35,569 nt of DNA from Candidatus Gallionella acididurans (GCA_001577345.1 LSLI01000018.1:1-35569); one strand, 5' to 3'. Numbered from the stretch's first letter, positions 8,343-17,042 are shown. The notes: generated by a model from the sequence alone, not told the origin. A program made the numbers and translations.

Positions 8343-9563
8343 ATGCCAGCATTTCGTTATGAGGCCGTCGATGCGACAGGAGCCAGCCAGAAAGGCGTGG
8401 TCAATGCCGACAGCGCCCGCACCGCCCGTTCCGAACTGCGCGCGCAGGGTCTGGTGCCGATCAGCGTGGCTGCGATTGCGACCCAGCTCGACGGGAGCGG
8501 ACTGGCCAAACGCAGTGCATTCGGCGACCGCCTCTCCACGATAGAGCTCGCCCTGTTCACGCGGCAATTGGCAAGCTTGCTGGAAGCCAGCCTGCCGCTG
8601 GAGCAGGCATTTACCGCGTTGCTCGAGCAAGCCGAGCGAACCTATGTGCGTGATCTGATCGCGTCGATCCGCTCAGAAGTGATGGGCGGCTCATCGCTTT
8701 CCGACGCGCTGTCGCGGCATCCGCGCGACTTTGCCGACATCTATCGCGCACTGGTCGCATCCGGCGAACATATCGGCCAATTGGCGCGGGTGCTGTCGCA
8801 GCTGGCCGACTATATCGAACGGCGCAATACGCTGGTGCAAAAAATCAAGCTTGCATTTACCTATCCGGCGATCGTCACCGTGGTGGCATTTTTGATCGTG
8901 ATTTTCCTGTTGACCTATGTGGTGCCGCAAATCGTCTCGGTTTTCGAAAACACCAAACAGAAGCTGCCGTTCCTGACCACGGTGATGCTGGCTGTTTCGG
9001 ACTTCGTGCGTCATGACGGCTGGATCGTTTTGCTGGTCGTCATTGCGCTGGCTTACGCCTGGCGCCGCGCGCTGAAAGTCCCCGCGACCAAGCTGCGCTG
9101 GCATACCTGGTTGTTGTCGGCACCGCTGTATGGCAGATTCGAGCGCAGCCTGAACACCGCGCGCTTCGCCAGCACTCTGGCGATCACGACCGGGTCCGGC
9201 GTGCCAATATTGCGCGCCCTGCAAACCAGTCGCGACACGCTGACCAATGTCGCGATGCGCGCGCAGGTTGAAGAAGCGACGAACAGCGTGCGCGAGGGTG
9301 TGGGCCTGGCGCGGGCGTTATCGGTGCACAAGCATTTCCCGCCTATGCTGATCCACATGATCCGCGCCGGCGAGGTCACCGGAGAATTGCCGGCGATGCT
9401 GGAAAGAGCTTCCAGCGCACTGGAACAGGATCTGGAAAGGCGCGCGATGACCATGGCCGGCTTGCTTGAGCCGGCGCTGATACTGGCGATGGGCGTGGTG
9501 GTACTGCTGATCGTGCTGGCCGTGTTGATGCCTATCATCGAGATCAACCAGCTGGTTCACTGA
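8343..9563 (+). CDS. gspF: Type II secretion system inner-membrane platform protein GspF
   Basis: 406-residue polytopic inner-membrane protein at the centre of the assembly platform. It begins with the family-typical MPAFRYEAVDATG..KGVV, followed by two repeated T2SSF domains. The first (about residues 65-190) contains LALFTRQLASLLEASLPLEQA; the second (about residues 270-395) contains RFASTLAITTGSGVPILRAL. Membrane helices are at about residues 170-198, 225-245 and 374-400. Length and order fit GspF. It starts 9 bases after gspE and is probably co-translated with it. Confidence 0.94.
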   Translation: MPAFRYEAVDATGASQKGVVNADSARTARSELRAQGLVPISVAAIATQLDGSGLAKRSAFGDRLSTIELALFTRQLASLLEASLPLEQAFTALLEQAERTYVRDLIASIRSEVMGGSSLSDALSRHPRDFADIYRALVASGEHIGQLARVLSQLADYIERRNTLVQKIKLAFTYPAIVTVVAFLIVIFLLTYVVPQIVSVFENTKQKLPFLTTVMLAVSDFVRHDGWIVLLVVIALAYAWRRALKVPATKLRWHTWLLSAPLYGRFERSLNTARFASTLAITTGSGVPILRALQTSRDTLTNVAMRAQVEEATNSVREGVGLARALSVHKHFPPMLIHMIRAGEVTGELPAMLERASSALEQDLERRAMTMAGLLEPALILAMGVVVLLIVLAVLMPIIEINQLVH

Positions 9564-9596
9564 CGTTAACGCAGAACGCTGATTATGAGGAATTCA

Positions 9597-10001
9597 ATGA
9601 ACCGCTGGCCACTGATTGCAAGTTTCGTGTTATTCATCGCCCTGTGCGTTTCAACCGCCTATTGGGCGATGCAATTTTTCACGCCCCCGGTGCGGCGCGT
9701 CGCAGCACCGCCAGAGACAGCCCGGCCTGTCCCGCAAGCGGGTGCCGCAGCAAGTTTGTTTGGCGGTCATTCGGGTGCCCGCGACAGCAATTTTCAGTTG
9801 AAGGGCGTGGTGATGGCGAGCAATCCGGACGAAAGTGTCGCAATCATTGCCGCCAACGGAAAACCCCCGCGCGCGATCAGGGCCAATGGGGAAGTATCGC
9901 CCGGCGTCACGGTCAAGGAAGTGCAGAAACACTACATCTTGCTTATCGAAAGCGGCGTGGTCAAAAAAGTTGAACTACCCGAAATTGCCAAGCGCAAGTA
10001 A
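9597..10001 (+). CDS. gspC: Type II secretion system protein GspC (short form)
   Basis: 134 residues from the ATG at 9597, chosen because GAGGAA lies 5 bases upstream; an ATG at 9585 overlaps that site. An N-terminal membrane helix (residues about 5-25) leads to a Pro/Ala-rich linker and then the homology-region domain (FQLKGVVMASNPDESVAIIAANG) that contacts the N0 domain of GspD. The PDZ or coiled-coil C-terminal domain of enterobacterial GspC is absent; short forms are common in betaproteobacteria. Placing gspC last, after gspF, differs from the classical order in which it comes first. A homologous PilP-like role is less likely given the neighbours. Confidence 0.8.
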   Translation: MNRWPLIASFVLFIALCVSTAYWAMQFFTPPVRRVAAPPETARPVPQAGAAASLFGGHSGARDSNFQLKGVVMASNPDESVAIIAANGKPPRAIRANGEVSPGVTVKEVQKHYILLIESGVVKKVELPEIAKRK

Positions 10002-10008
10002 ATCCAGC

Positions 10009-10037
10009 CAGGGTCACATCAAATTGCAGTGACCCTG
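10009..10037 (+). terminator. Hairpin after gspC
   Basis: An 8-bp perfect stem (CAGGGTCA at 10009-10016 with TGACCCTG at 10030-10037) and a 13-base loop lie just after the gspC stop. There is no T run, so it may act as an RNA-stabilising hairpin or a weak terminator. Confidence 0.5.
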
Positions 10038-10060
10038 TCATCTGTCTTACCCGCGTTATG

Positions 10061-10091
10061 AAATATCTCTTCGTTGCGCGAAGAGATATTT
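10061..10091. terminator. Bidirectional terminator-like hairpin between gspC and mrp
   Basis: A perfect 13-bp stem (AAATATCTCTTCG at 10061-10073 with its complement at 10079-10091) around a 5-base loop lies between two convergent operons. Its A/T-rich outer ends give a short T stretch on both strands, consistent with termination in both directions. Tail strength is modest. Confidence 0.7.
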
Positions 10092-10098
10092 GAACAGA

Positions 10099-11193
10099 TC
10101 AGGTATTTTGCACCACGATCTTGGGGAAAGCCGCGCTGTGATCCTGGGCCATGTCCGCGACCTTGACCGCGATGCGGCGCGCGATCTGCTTGTAGGTTTT
10201 GGCGATGCTGCCGTCCGGATCGGACACCACGGTGGGGTTGCCCGAATCGGCCTGCTCGCGGATGCGGATGTCCAGCGGCAGGCCGCCGAGGAATTCCACG
10301 TTGTAATCGGCGCACATCTTCTCCCCGCCGCCCGCACCGAAAATATGTTCTTCATGGCCGCATTTTGAACAAATGTGCGTGCTCATGTTTTCCACGATGC
10401 CGACGATCTTGATGCCGACCTTCTCGAACATCTTGAGTCCCTTGCGCGCATCCATCAGCGCGATGTCCTGCGGGGTGGTGACAATCACCGCGCCGGTGAC
10501 CGGCACTTTTTGCGCGAGGGTAAGCTGGATGTCGCCGGTGCCTGGCGGCAGGTCCACCACCAGGTAATCCAGGTTGTCCCAGCGCGTCTGGTGCAGCAGT
10601 TGATCGAGCGCCTGGGTCACCATGGGACCGCGCCAGACCATGGGGGTATCTTCGCCGTCTATCATGAAGCCGATGGACATGGCCTGCAGGCCGTGATTGA
10701 TCATCGGCTCCATAGACTTGCCGTCAACCGATGTCGGCTGGCCTGATATACCCAGCATCGTGGGTTGCGAAGGACCGTATATGTCGGCATCCAGCACCCC
10801 GACTCGCGCGCCCTCGGCAGCCAGGGCCAGGGCCAGATTGACAGCCGTGGTGGATTTACCCACGCCACCCTTGCCGCTGGCCACGGCGATGATATTCTTC
10901 ACGCCTTCCACCAGCTTCACGCCGCGCTGCACCGCGTGCGGCACGACCTTGCTGGACACCGTGACGCTGACCTTGCCTGCTCCGGGCAATGCGGTTTTCA
11001 GGTGCGCCTCGACCATAGCCCGGATCTCGTCCCACACGCTCTTGGCCGGATATCCCAGCATGATTTCCAGAGCCACATCGTTGCCGCTGATCTTGATGTT
11101 CTTCACCGATTTGCCGCTGACAAAGTCCTTTTTGGTGTTTGGATCGATCAAATTCTTTAACGCGTTTTGCACATCAGTTTCGATAAAACTCAT
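10099..11193 (-). CDS. mrp: Mrp/ApbC-family iron-sulfur cluster carrier ATPase
   Basis: 364 residues, start supported by AGGAG upstream. Mrp/ApbC proteins are P-loop ATPases that bind and transfer [4Fe-4S] clusters to target proteins in the cytoplasm. The N-terminal MIP18/DUF59-like domain (residues 1-90) contains VKNIKISGNDVALEIMLGYP. The MinD-like core has the deviant Walker A GKGGVGKST near residues 106-114, then LDADIYGPSQPTML and DLPPGTGDIQLT. The cluster-binding CxxC motif (CSKCGHEEHIFG) is near residue 273. It is the last gene of a minus-strand block and faces the gsp operon. With many multi-cluster Dsr proteins encoded nearby, a supply role is plausible but inferred. Confidence 0.93.
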   Translation of the reverse strand: MSFIETDVQNALKNLIDPNTKKDFVSGKSVKNIKISGNDVALEIMLGYPAKSVWDEIRAMVEAHLKTALPGAGKVSVTVSSKVVPHAVQRGVKLVEGVKNIIAVASGKGGVGKSTTAVNLALALAAEGARVGVLDADIYGPSQPTMLGISGQPTSVDGKSMEPMINHGLQAMSIGFMIDGEDTPMVWRGPMVTQALDQLLHQTRWDNLDYLVVDLPPGTGDIQLTLAQKVPVTGAVIVTTPQDIALMDARKGLKMFEKVGIKIVGIVENMSTHICSKCGHEEHIFGAGGGEKMCADYNVEFLGGLPLDIRIREQADSGNPTVVSDPDGSIAKTYKQIARRIAVKVADMAQDHSAAFPKIVVQNT

Positions 11194-11273
11194 TATTCAC
11201 TCCTGGATCAGATTAAAGGCTTGGGTTCGGATTTTAAACTATGTTGACTAATTTTATCGGGTATTCTTCCCGG

Positions 11274-11648
11274 CTATTTTTTTGCCCCGGCACGCGGTTC
11301 ACGGCTTGCACCGGCCGCTGCCAGTCTATCCAGGTAATCCTGCCATAATGCAGCATGATTTTCACCCAGTTTGTACAGGTATTCCCAGGTGTAAAGACCG
11401 GTGTCGTGCCCGTCATCAAAATTTATCTGCACGGCATAGCTCCCGACCGGGACCAGTGAACTTATCACGACATCCTTTTTGCCCGTCTGCAATACCTCCT
11501 GGCCTGGACCGTGTCCGCTGACGTCGGCCGACGGGGAATACACCCGCAGATACTCGTGGGACAGCTGGTAAGACTCGCCGTCACCAAAGGTGATCTCAAG
11601 CGTGCGGGACTGCTGGTGCAATTTTATTTCGGTCGGCTGCTTGGACAT
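11274..11648 (-). CDS. DUF971 (gamma-butyrobetaine hydroxylase-like N-terminal) domain protein
   Basis: 124 residues. The ATG at 11648 is chosen because AGGAG lies about 12 bases upstream; an in-frame ATG at 11696 would add 16 residues. The sequence (MSKQPTEIKLHQQSRTLEI, then YQLSHEYLRVYSPSADV, VVISSLVPVGSYAVQINFDDGHDTGLYTW cut across two strands of the fold) fits the DUF971 family. This domain occurs at the N terminus of butyrobetaine hydroxylases and as stand-alone small proteins near Fe-S assembly genes such as mrp. The Lys/Ala-rich C terminus (AGASREPRAGAKK) is probably disordered. Its position 80 bases before mrp supports a shared role in iron-sulfur biology, which remains inference. Confidence 0.8.
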   Translation of the reverse strand: MSKQPTEIKLHQQSRTLEITFGDGESYQLSHEYLRVYSPSADVSGHGPGQEVLQTGKKDVVISSLVPVGSYAVQINFDDGHDTGLYTWEYLYKLGENHAALWQDYLDRLAAAGASREPRAGAKK

Positions 11649-11703
11649 GATACGGCGTTGCTCCTGTAGTGCGCCGCGCAAGGCGGCCGCGGACATAAAA
11701 ATG

Positions 11704-12132
11704 CTAACGTGGTTTGTAAAGCGTCTTGGCCAGCCTGACCATCTGGGAATACGGAAGCTCGGCCAGGCTGCCAAACTTTTGCAGCGACAATTCAAGCAAA
11801 CCGGCCACGTCATCCACCTGTTCACTGGCATCCAGAGAAAACTGCAGCGCTCTCAGGCCGCCGCATTGCATGCGCATTTCCTGTGCGTGCGGCAAGGGCT
11901 TGTCTATGTGCAATTTCCCCAGGGTAAAACTGAAATTGCGCCGCAACAAATCGCGCAATTCGATACAACGCACTAGCGCTTCGGCATTATTGCAGTAAAC
12001 GATCTCGCGCTCGGCTATATTGCGCTTTCCTGCCCTGGAGCAAGACGCACAATTGGCCAGTATGGTTTTTTCAAACGGGCAGGCATCCGCAACCGTTGCG
12101 GACAATGCCTGCCGATAAGCAGTTTCATCCAT
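11704..12132 (-). CDS. Cys-rich conserved protein of unknown function
   Basis: 142 residues, not assigned to a family. It begins 11 bases after the previous gene and has no clear ribosome binding site, so coupling is likely. Cysteines at positions 18, 28, 31 and 47 form a C-X9-C-X2-C-X15-C pattern in the N-terminal third; two more are at 56 and 90. Four regularly spaced cysteines could hold an Fe-S cluster or zinc (inference). The C-terminal half is helical (VDDVAGLLELSLQKFGSLAEL). No signal peptide or membrane segment is seen. It sits in a block with mrp and a DUF971 gene, which makes a metal or Fe-S related role worth considering. Confidence 0.6.
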   Translation of the reverse strand: MDETAYRQALSATVADACPFEKTILANCASCSRAGKRNIAEREIVYCNNAEALVRCIELRDLLRRNFSFTLGKLHIDKPLPHAQEMRMQCGGLRALQFSLDASEQVDDVAGLLELSLQKFGSLAELPYSQMVRLAKTLYKPR

Positions 12133-12143
12133 GAAATGCCGGT

Positions 12144-12371
12144 TTAATCGTCCTGTGGATTGGGTATGGGTGCACGTACCTGGTTGAGCAAATCCTCGGC
12201 GTGCAATTCCGTTTCGGCAAAAATCACCTTGATCGAGTATGCCGCATCGCCGGTCAGTTCAACGCGCATCTGCTTGGCGCGGTTTGATGCTTCACGAAAA
12301 GCATCGTGCTGCTCCAGCTTCTCCAGGTGTCGTATCGGCTTTTCAAATATCTTGTAAACAAAGTAAGGCAT
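12144..12371 (-). CDS. Small conserved protein of unknown function (75 aa)
   Basis: 75 residues, starting MPYFVYKIFEKPIRHLEKLE, with a GAAAGAG ribosome binding site close upstream. It is charged and probably cytoplasmic. A helical middle (HDAFREASNRAKQMRVEL) is followed by a strand-helix stretch (SIKVIFAETELHAEDLLNQV). The C terminus, APIPNPQDD, is probably flexible. I do not recognise the family. It lies between the ankyrin gene (50 bases) and the Cys-rich gene (11 bases) and appears to belong to the same transcript. Confidence 0.65.
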   Translation of the reverse strand: MPYFVYKIFEKPIRHLEKLEQHDAFREASNRAKQMRVELTGDAAYSIKVIFAETELHAEDLLNQVRAPIPNPQDD

Positions 12372-12421
12372 ATTTCTCTTTCAGCGGTTGGCACTTACGT
12401 GCTCTGCCGCGGATATATGGA

Positions 12422-12997
12422 TCAGGATTTTCCTGCAGGCTTCAGAAAGGTCACCACCCGCGACCCGGGTTCATTTTTGCTGGAGCAACTTCCCTCGCCC
12501 ACCCCCGCTTCCCGCTCCGCTTCGTGCAACACATTGATCACATCCACGTAATGCTTTTGTTTCACCATCATCAGCGCAGTAAGGCCGCCATCGTTCCGCG
12601 CCATGACATCGGCTCCCGCACGCAACAGCGTCTCCACGACGGCCGTTTCGCCATAACCCGCAGCCAGCATCAGGGGGCGTATCCCGTAGCCGATAGGCGC
12701 TTCAACGTTCGCCCCGGCATCGATCAGGGCCTGAACGACATCCGCAAATCCCCGATCCTGCTCGGCGTTATAAGCGGCCTTCATCAATGCTGTCCAGCCG
12801 CGCTCATCGCTTGCATTGATCTCGGCACCCGCCTCGATCAACACCCGAACCATGGGCAGGTTGCCGGTATGGGACGCCACCATCAAGAGAGTCGCTCCTT
12901 CGCTGTCACGCGTACCCGTATCGGCCCCGGCAGCCAGCATCTGCCGCACAGACTCGACATCACCCGTCTTTATTGCCCCGAATAATTTATCAGACAT
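12422..12997 (-). CDS. Ankyrin repeat protein
   Basis: 191 residues, start supported by AAGGAG. Four to five ankyrin repeats fill residues 3-160, each with the usual G-x-T/P-L-x-x-A and (V/L)L(I/L)xAGA signatures: VRQMLAAGADTGTRDSEGAT, LIEAGAEINASDERGWTALM, LIDAGANVEAPIGYGIRPLM, LLRAGADVMARNDGGLTALM. No signal peptide is seen, so the protein is probably cytoplasmic and binds a partner protein. The tail (SCSSKNEPGSRVV) is unrelated to the repeats. It follows petC by 180 bases. Which partner it has is unknown; the nearest complexes are cytochrome bc1 and the Fe-S factors. Confidence 0.85.
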   Translation of the reverse strand: MSDKLFGAIKTGDVESVRQMLAAGADTGTRDSEGATLLMVASHTGNLPMVRVLIEAGAEINASDERGWTALMKAAYNAEQDRGFADVVQALIDAGANVEAPIGYGIRPLMLAAGYGETAVVETLLRAGADVMARNDGGLTALMMVKQKHYVDVINVLHEAEREAGVGEGSCSSKNEPGSRVVTFLKPAGKS

Positions 12998-13176
12998 ACA
13001 AACTCCTTGTTGACTTCATTCCCGACATTGCGGTCGACCGAACGTTCGGGCTCCCGTGCAAAACGGCAATCTGACAAGACGGCGGGGCGCGCCTGTTCCG
13101 GCTGTATCATGCCGGTTGCATGCCATACAAGATCTCTGCTGATCATGCATGGCAAAGACGCACCCGCAGTCCCCGG

Positions 13177-13824
13177 TCAATGCTTTTTCAAACCGGCCCA
13201 GATTCTGTTCTTCACAGCATAAAGCAACGCCGTCAGAAAGAGCAGATACCCAATTACATAGTAGCCCAGCCTGTGCCTCTCCGCACTGTGTGGGTCGGAC
13301 GCCCACGCCAGAAATGAAACGATATCATGCGCGGTTTTCTTCAATTCTTCCCGTTTGGCAGGATCAGTTGCAGTACTGATCCCAAGCGGATCCGGCATCT
13401 TGGTTGCAGGGAAGATACGGTTGTGGGTCACCCCGTCCGGCGTGTTGTAATAACCCAGCAGGTAGGAATACACGTAGCTCGGCCCGCCCTCGCGCGCCTT
13501 GGTCATCAGGCTCAGATCCGGCGGCACCAATCCAAACATTTGCATGGCTGCTTCGTCCGATAACATGCCCGTAAGCGGCGCAGCAAGCGGTTGATCGCCG
13601 CGCATGAAATCCACTTTTTTCTTGTCGATGCCCAACTTGAGCAGGTCAAGATACGAGATATATTTCAGCGAGTGGCAGGCGTGGCAGTTATTCATCAGGT
13701 CGTCCATCCCGCGCTCGATTGCGGGCAGATCAGTATCAACCTTGATATTCTGAAGCGTTGCCTCTTCAGGCCATACTTGTGAGGAAGCACAACACAATAT
13801 CAATAAAACGATGAATTTTTTCAT
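13177..13824 (-). CDS. petC: Cytochrome c1 subunit of the bc1 complex
   Basis: 215 residues from the ATG at 13824, which overlaps the petB stop by 4 bases (ATGA). A signal peptide (MKKFIVLLILCCASSQVWP) leads into the periplasmic heme domain with one CHACH heme-binding motif followed by SLKYISY, typical of cytochrome c1. The distal Met ligand is probably in FPATKMPDPL. A C-terminal membrane anchor (YYVIGYLLFLTALLYAVKN) holds it to the inner membrane. It passes electrons from the Rieske centre to soluble cytochromes. The family pattern and the petA-petB-petC order leave little doubt. Confidence 0.95.
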   Translation of the reverse strand: MKKFIVLLILCCASSQVWPEEATLQNIKVDTDLPAIERGMDDLMNNCHACHSLKYISYLDLLKLGIDKKKVDFMRGDQPLAAPLTGMLSDEAAMQMFGLVPPDLSLMTKAREGGPSYVYSYLLGYYNTPDGVTHNRIFPATKMPDPLGISTATDPAKREELKKTAHDIVSFLAWASDPHSAERHRLGYYVIGYLLFLTALLYAVKNRIWAGLKKH

Positions 13825-15077
13825 TTGGTATCTCCACTGCGACGGCGCGCCTGCGATTGGGTTTTTTCCCTGGCCTCTCTTTCCATCAACTCCTTCAATT
13901 CTGGTGAAAGACCGCGCTTGATCAGCCATCTCTCCTCGGCTTTGGATATGAACGGGATCAGGAAGAACGAGCCGAAATAGAAAATTGTCGCAATATGCCC
14001 GATCAGGAGGGTACGTTCGGACACCGGGTGAGCACCGACATAACCCAGCACCAGCATATTTATAATAAACAGGTAAAACCCCAGCTTGACCATGGGTCGG
14101 TTACTTGCACCGCCGGGTATGCGGGAACGATCCAGGAACGGCATGAACGCGAACATCATCACCGACAATCCCATCGCCACCACACCACCCACCATGTTCG
14201 GCACCGAGCGCAAAATCGCATAGAAAGGCAGGAAATACCATTCAGGAACAATTTCGGCCGGTGTTTGCATAGGATTGGCCGGAATGAAGTTGGCCGGATC
14301 CATCAGCATGTTCGGAAAAAAGAACACGAAGATGCAATACACGATCAAAAATATGCCCAAGCCAAACAAATCCTTGCTGGTGAAATAAGGATGGAACGGG
14401 ATATTGTCCCTGGCTGCCAGATCGATGCCGCTCGGATTGCTGCTTTTGACGGTATGCAATGCGACCAGATGCACCACCACGCCACCAATGATCAGGAACG
14501 GCAACAAATAGTGCAGCGAGAAAAAGCGCGTCAGCGTTGCATCGCTTACGGAGTAGTCGCCGCGCAGCCAGGTCACGATTTGATCACCGAAGTAAGGCGT
14601 GACCTTGAACAGATTGGTGATCACGGTCGCACCCCAGTAGGACATTTGCCCCCATGGCAACAAATAGCCCATGAATGCGGTTGCCATCAACATCAGCAGC
14701 AAACCCTGTCCGGTCCACCACATCAGCTCGCGCGGCGCGCGGTAGGAACCGTAATAGAGCGTGCGCGCCATATGGATATAAATCACCATGAAGAAAGCCG
14801 ACGCACCGGTGGCATGCATGAAGCGCAACAGCCAGCCGTAATTAACGTCGCGCATGATGTGCTGCACCGAGTCAAACGACAGCGAAGCATCAGCCCTGTA
14901 GTGCATGGCCAAAAAGATGCCCGTAGCCACCTGCAGCACCAAAACAAAACCCGCCAGGAAACCGAAATTCCACCAGTAGCTGAGATTGCGGGGAGTGGGA
15001 TATTCGGTCAGGTCGTGCTTGACGAAGCTGCTGAGTGGAAACCGCTGGTCTATCCAGCCAATAACTCTGTTTTTCAT
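13821..15077 (-). CDS. petB: Cytochrome b subunit of the bc1 complex
   Basis: 418-residue integral membrane protein that binds hemes bL and bH and both quinone sites. The paired heme ligands are visible in the two helices RFMHATGASAFFMVIYIHM and FFSLHYLLPFLIIGGVVVH (His-X13-His and His-X14-His). The Qo-site PEWY motif is present (EIVPEWYFLPFY), as is WGQMSYWGATVITNL. It is a full-length, unsplit cytochrome b of the proteobacterial type, with about eight helices and a charged C-terminal tail. AGGAG lies upstream of the start. It begins 9 bases after petA. In lithotrophs this complex can run forward or in reverse. Confidence 0.97.
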   Translation of the reverse strand: MKNRVIGWIDQRFPLSSFVKHDLTEYPTPRNLSYWWNFGFLAGFVLVLQVATGIFLAMHYRADASLSFDSVQHIMRDVNYGWLLRFMHATGASAFFMVIYIHMARTLYYGSYRAPRELMWWTGQGLLLMLMATAFMGYLLPWGQMSYWGATVITNLFKVTPYFGDQIVTWLRGDYSVSDATLTRFFSLHYLLPFLIIGGVVVHLVALHTVKSSNPSGIDLAARDNIPFHPYFTSKDLFGLGIFLIVYCIFVFFFPNMLMDPANFIPANPMQTPAEIVPEWYFLPFYAILRSVPNMVGGVVAMGLSVMMFAFMPFLDRSRIPGGASNRPMVKLGFYLFIINMLVLGYVGAHPVSERTLLIGHIATIFYFGSFFLIPFISKAEERWLIKRGLSPELKELMEREAREKTQSQARRRSGDTK

Positions 15078-15086
15078 GGTCTTCTC

Positions 15087-15599
15087 CTAGGCTACGCCGA
15101 TAACGATCTTGTCAGCAGCAACAAATTTGTAAGGCGGCACTTCCAGGTTTTTCGGTGCGGGGCCGCGCACAACCCTGCCGCTGTCGTCATATTCGCTGCC
15201 ATGACAAGGACACAGCCAGCCGGAATCACTCTTGTTTGGCACACAACCCATATGCGTGCAGACCCCAACCACAACCAGCCATTCCGGCTGCTTGACCCTT
15301 TGCTGGTCGGACTCCGGATCCAGGACGCCATTGCTGGCCTCCATCGCCTTGATCTCGGCCTGGGTACGGTGATAGACAAATACCGGTTTCCCCTGCCAGG
15401 CGACTATATGCACTCCGCTTTCCGGTATTCCCGACAGATCCACTTCCGTTGTAGCCTTGGCCAGCACGTCAGCGCTCGGGTTCATGCTGTCTATAAAGGG
15501 CAGGCACGCGGCAGCGGCGCCAGCCACACCGACGACCGAGGTTACCTTGATCAAGAATTTGCGGCGCTTAGCGTCGCTTAATGTGTCTTTGTCAGCCAT
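15087..15599 (-). CDS. petA: Rieske iron-sulfur subunit of the bc1 complex
   Basis: 170 residues from the ATG at 15599, which has GGAG 8 bases upstream; an ATG at 15605 overlaps that site. An N-terminal twin-arginine-like anchor ([21 protein letters not shown]) tethers the protein to the membrane. The Rieske [2Fe-2S] ligands are in CTHMGC and CPCHGS, with the conserved flanking [18 protein letters not shown]. It oxidises quinol at the Qo site and reduces cytochrome c1. First gene of petABC. Confidence 0.96.
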   Translation of the reverse strand: MADKDTLSDAKRRKFLIKVTSVVGVAGAAAACLPFIDSMNPSADVLAKATTEVDLSGIPESGVHIVAWQGKPVFVYHRTQAEIKAMEASNGVLDPESDQQRVKQPEWLVVVGVCTHMGCVPNKSDSGWLCPCHGSEYDDSGRVVRGPAPKNLEVPPYKFVAADKIVIGVA

Positions 15600-15637
15600 T
15601 ACCATCTCCAGTTTGCATGTTATAAATTCTATAGCGG

Positions 15638-16546
15638 CTATTTCCGCACTGTTTTTTGCAGCGCATCACGAATCGCATCGGGCGTCTTCATGATGTTCAT
15701 GAAACTGTTCTTTCCCATCATGCTCAAGTCGGGAAAGTCGATTGCAATGCGAAAACGCGCATACATCGCATAAACCTTGTTGCCATCAACCAAGACCTCG
15801 TAGGGCAGGTGCGCGGTTGACTTGATATCATGGAAATCGATCTCGCTCATGATGAACCTGTCGTCCATATATTTTTCCGATTCGGTCGGAGCTTTCATCG
15901 CAACACCGAACACGCTTTCCTGCTTGCCCGGGATGTCAACGCGGTAAACCTTGGCAAGGCCGTTTTTATTGGCGGTCAATTTGGCATCAACTGCCTGCAC
16001 CGCGTCTTCGTAGCTGGGATATTCAGCCAGCACATCCAGATCGGTGAAATATTCCATGCCGAACATGTAATGGTATTTGCGCACCTGCTTGGCTGACATT
16101 CCATCCTTGGAACCGAACTCTTCCACTTTGCCCAGGGCTGCGCCCAATTGCGCCGCCACATTGCTCAAGTCACCCTGCATGCGGTATGCATTCGCCATGT
16201 ACACAGGATTGGTATAACTGACTTGCACAGCGTCCTTTGCCTTGGTGATGGCCACTCTTTGCACCGCACCGAAACCTCCATGTTCGGAAGCCGCCGCATT
16301 TTTTTTCAATTCATCGTTGGTCACGATCAAAATCTCGGCGTCAGGGTACGGGGAATAGTCACCGACTACGGTAAAGCCGCCTGCGCTCAGCGCCGCCTTA
16401 GCCTGTGCGGTTTTTTCGGCAACCGTTCCCGCACCGCTGGAAGCGAGCACGAACGGCTTCAAGAGCGCTTCATCCGCGTGCGCGATGACCACACCGAACG
16501 ATAATGCCATCGCCAGGAATATGCTTTTGAATAACATTCCGTTCAT
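15638..16546 (-). CDS. Periplasmic protein of unknown function, possibly DUF302-like
   Basis: 302 residues. The start at 16546 has a strong AAGGAGG site upstream. A signal peptide (residues 1-25, cleavage probably after AHA) directs export; no further membrane segment, heme motif or cysteine is seen. The N-terminal part ([37 protein letters not shown]) resembles the helix-strand pattern of DUF302 domains, and the rest contains [13 protein letters not shown] and [12 protein letters not shown] stretches. The DUF302 link is a weak resemblance only. It lies 38 bases before petA and 56 bases after cysG, so it may be transcribed with the bc1 genes. A periplasmic accessory for electron transfer or assembly is conceivable; function unknown. 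Confidence 0.65.
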   Translation of the reverse strand: MNGMLFKSIFLAMALSFGVVIAHADEALLKPFVLASSGAGTVAEKTAQAKAALSAGGFTVVGDYSPYPDAEILIVTNDELKKNAAASEHGGFGAVQRVAITKAKDAVQVSYTNPVYMANAYRMQGDLSNVAAQLGAALGKVEEFGSKDGMSAKQVRKYHYMFGMEYFTDLDVLAEYPSYEDAVQAVDAKLTANKNGLAKVYRVDIPGKQESVFGVAMKAPTESEKYMDDRFIMSEIDFHDIKSTAHLPYEVLVDGNKVYAMYARFRIAIDFPDLSMMGKNSFMNIMKTPDAIRDALQKTVRK

Positions 16547-16602
16547 GGTACTCCTCCTTTAGGTTCGTTTAAGTATGTGTATTTAATTTTACAAATATCC
16601 GG

Positions 16603-17007
16603 TTACCCCGGGTTGAACCAGGCCAGTTTTTCCCGGAGCGTGACGACGCCGCCAACAATGATCAGGGTCGGTGCATGCAGTTTTTCAGCCAGGGCAATTT
16701 CCGGCAGAGTTTCAAGCGTTCCGGTGACGACGCGCTGATTTTGCGTGGTGCCTTGTTGCACGATCGCGGCCGGAGTATTGCCCGGCAAACCGTGCGCGAC
16801 CAGTTCGCCGCATAGTGTCGCCAAACCGTGCAAGCCCATATAGACCACAACAGTCTGCCTGGGCCGGGCCAGTGCATCCCAATCAAGTTTCATGCTGCCG
16901 TCTTTCAGGTGGCCGGTCACGAATATGCAGGACTGCGCATGGTCGCGGTGGGTCAGCGGAATGCCCGCGTAGGCGGAAACGCCGGAAGCCGCGGTGATGC
17001 CGGGCAC
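16603..17007 (-). CDS. cysG: Siroheme synthase CysG, C-terminal fragment (methyltransferase part)
   Basis: The 3' part of a gene that is split by a frameshift. An ATG-initiated piece of 134 residues begins [24 protein letters not shown], the typical second half of uroporphyrinogen-III C-methyltransferase. In-frame homology extends upstream to the G run at 17079-17085 ([13 protein letters not shown] would follow if one G is added). It ends [17 protein letters not shown], the normal end of the domain. Joined to the upstream part, the protein would be about 457 residues, the usual CysG length. On its own this piece lacks most of the SAM-binding part and should be inactive. Confidence 0.85.
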   Translation of the reverse strand: MPGITAASGVSAYAGIPLTHRDHAQSCIFVTGHLKDGSMKLDWDALARPRQTVVVYMGLHGLATLCGELVAHGLPGNTPAAIVQQGTTQNQRVVTGTLETLPEIALAEKLHAPTLIIVGGVVTLREKLAWFNPG

Positions 17008-17042
17008 GACCTGGAACAGGATGCCATGTTCGGCGAGCGTCT

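Noticed and set aside
13995-15581. 528-codon plus-strand open frame opposite petA and petB
   Set aside because: Antisense to two clear bc1 genes; rich in His, Gln and Arg with no domain.
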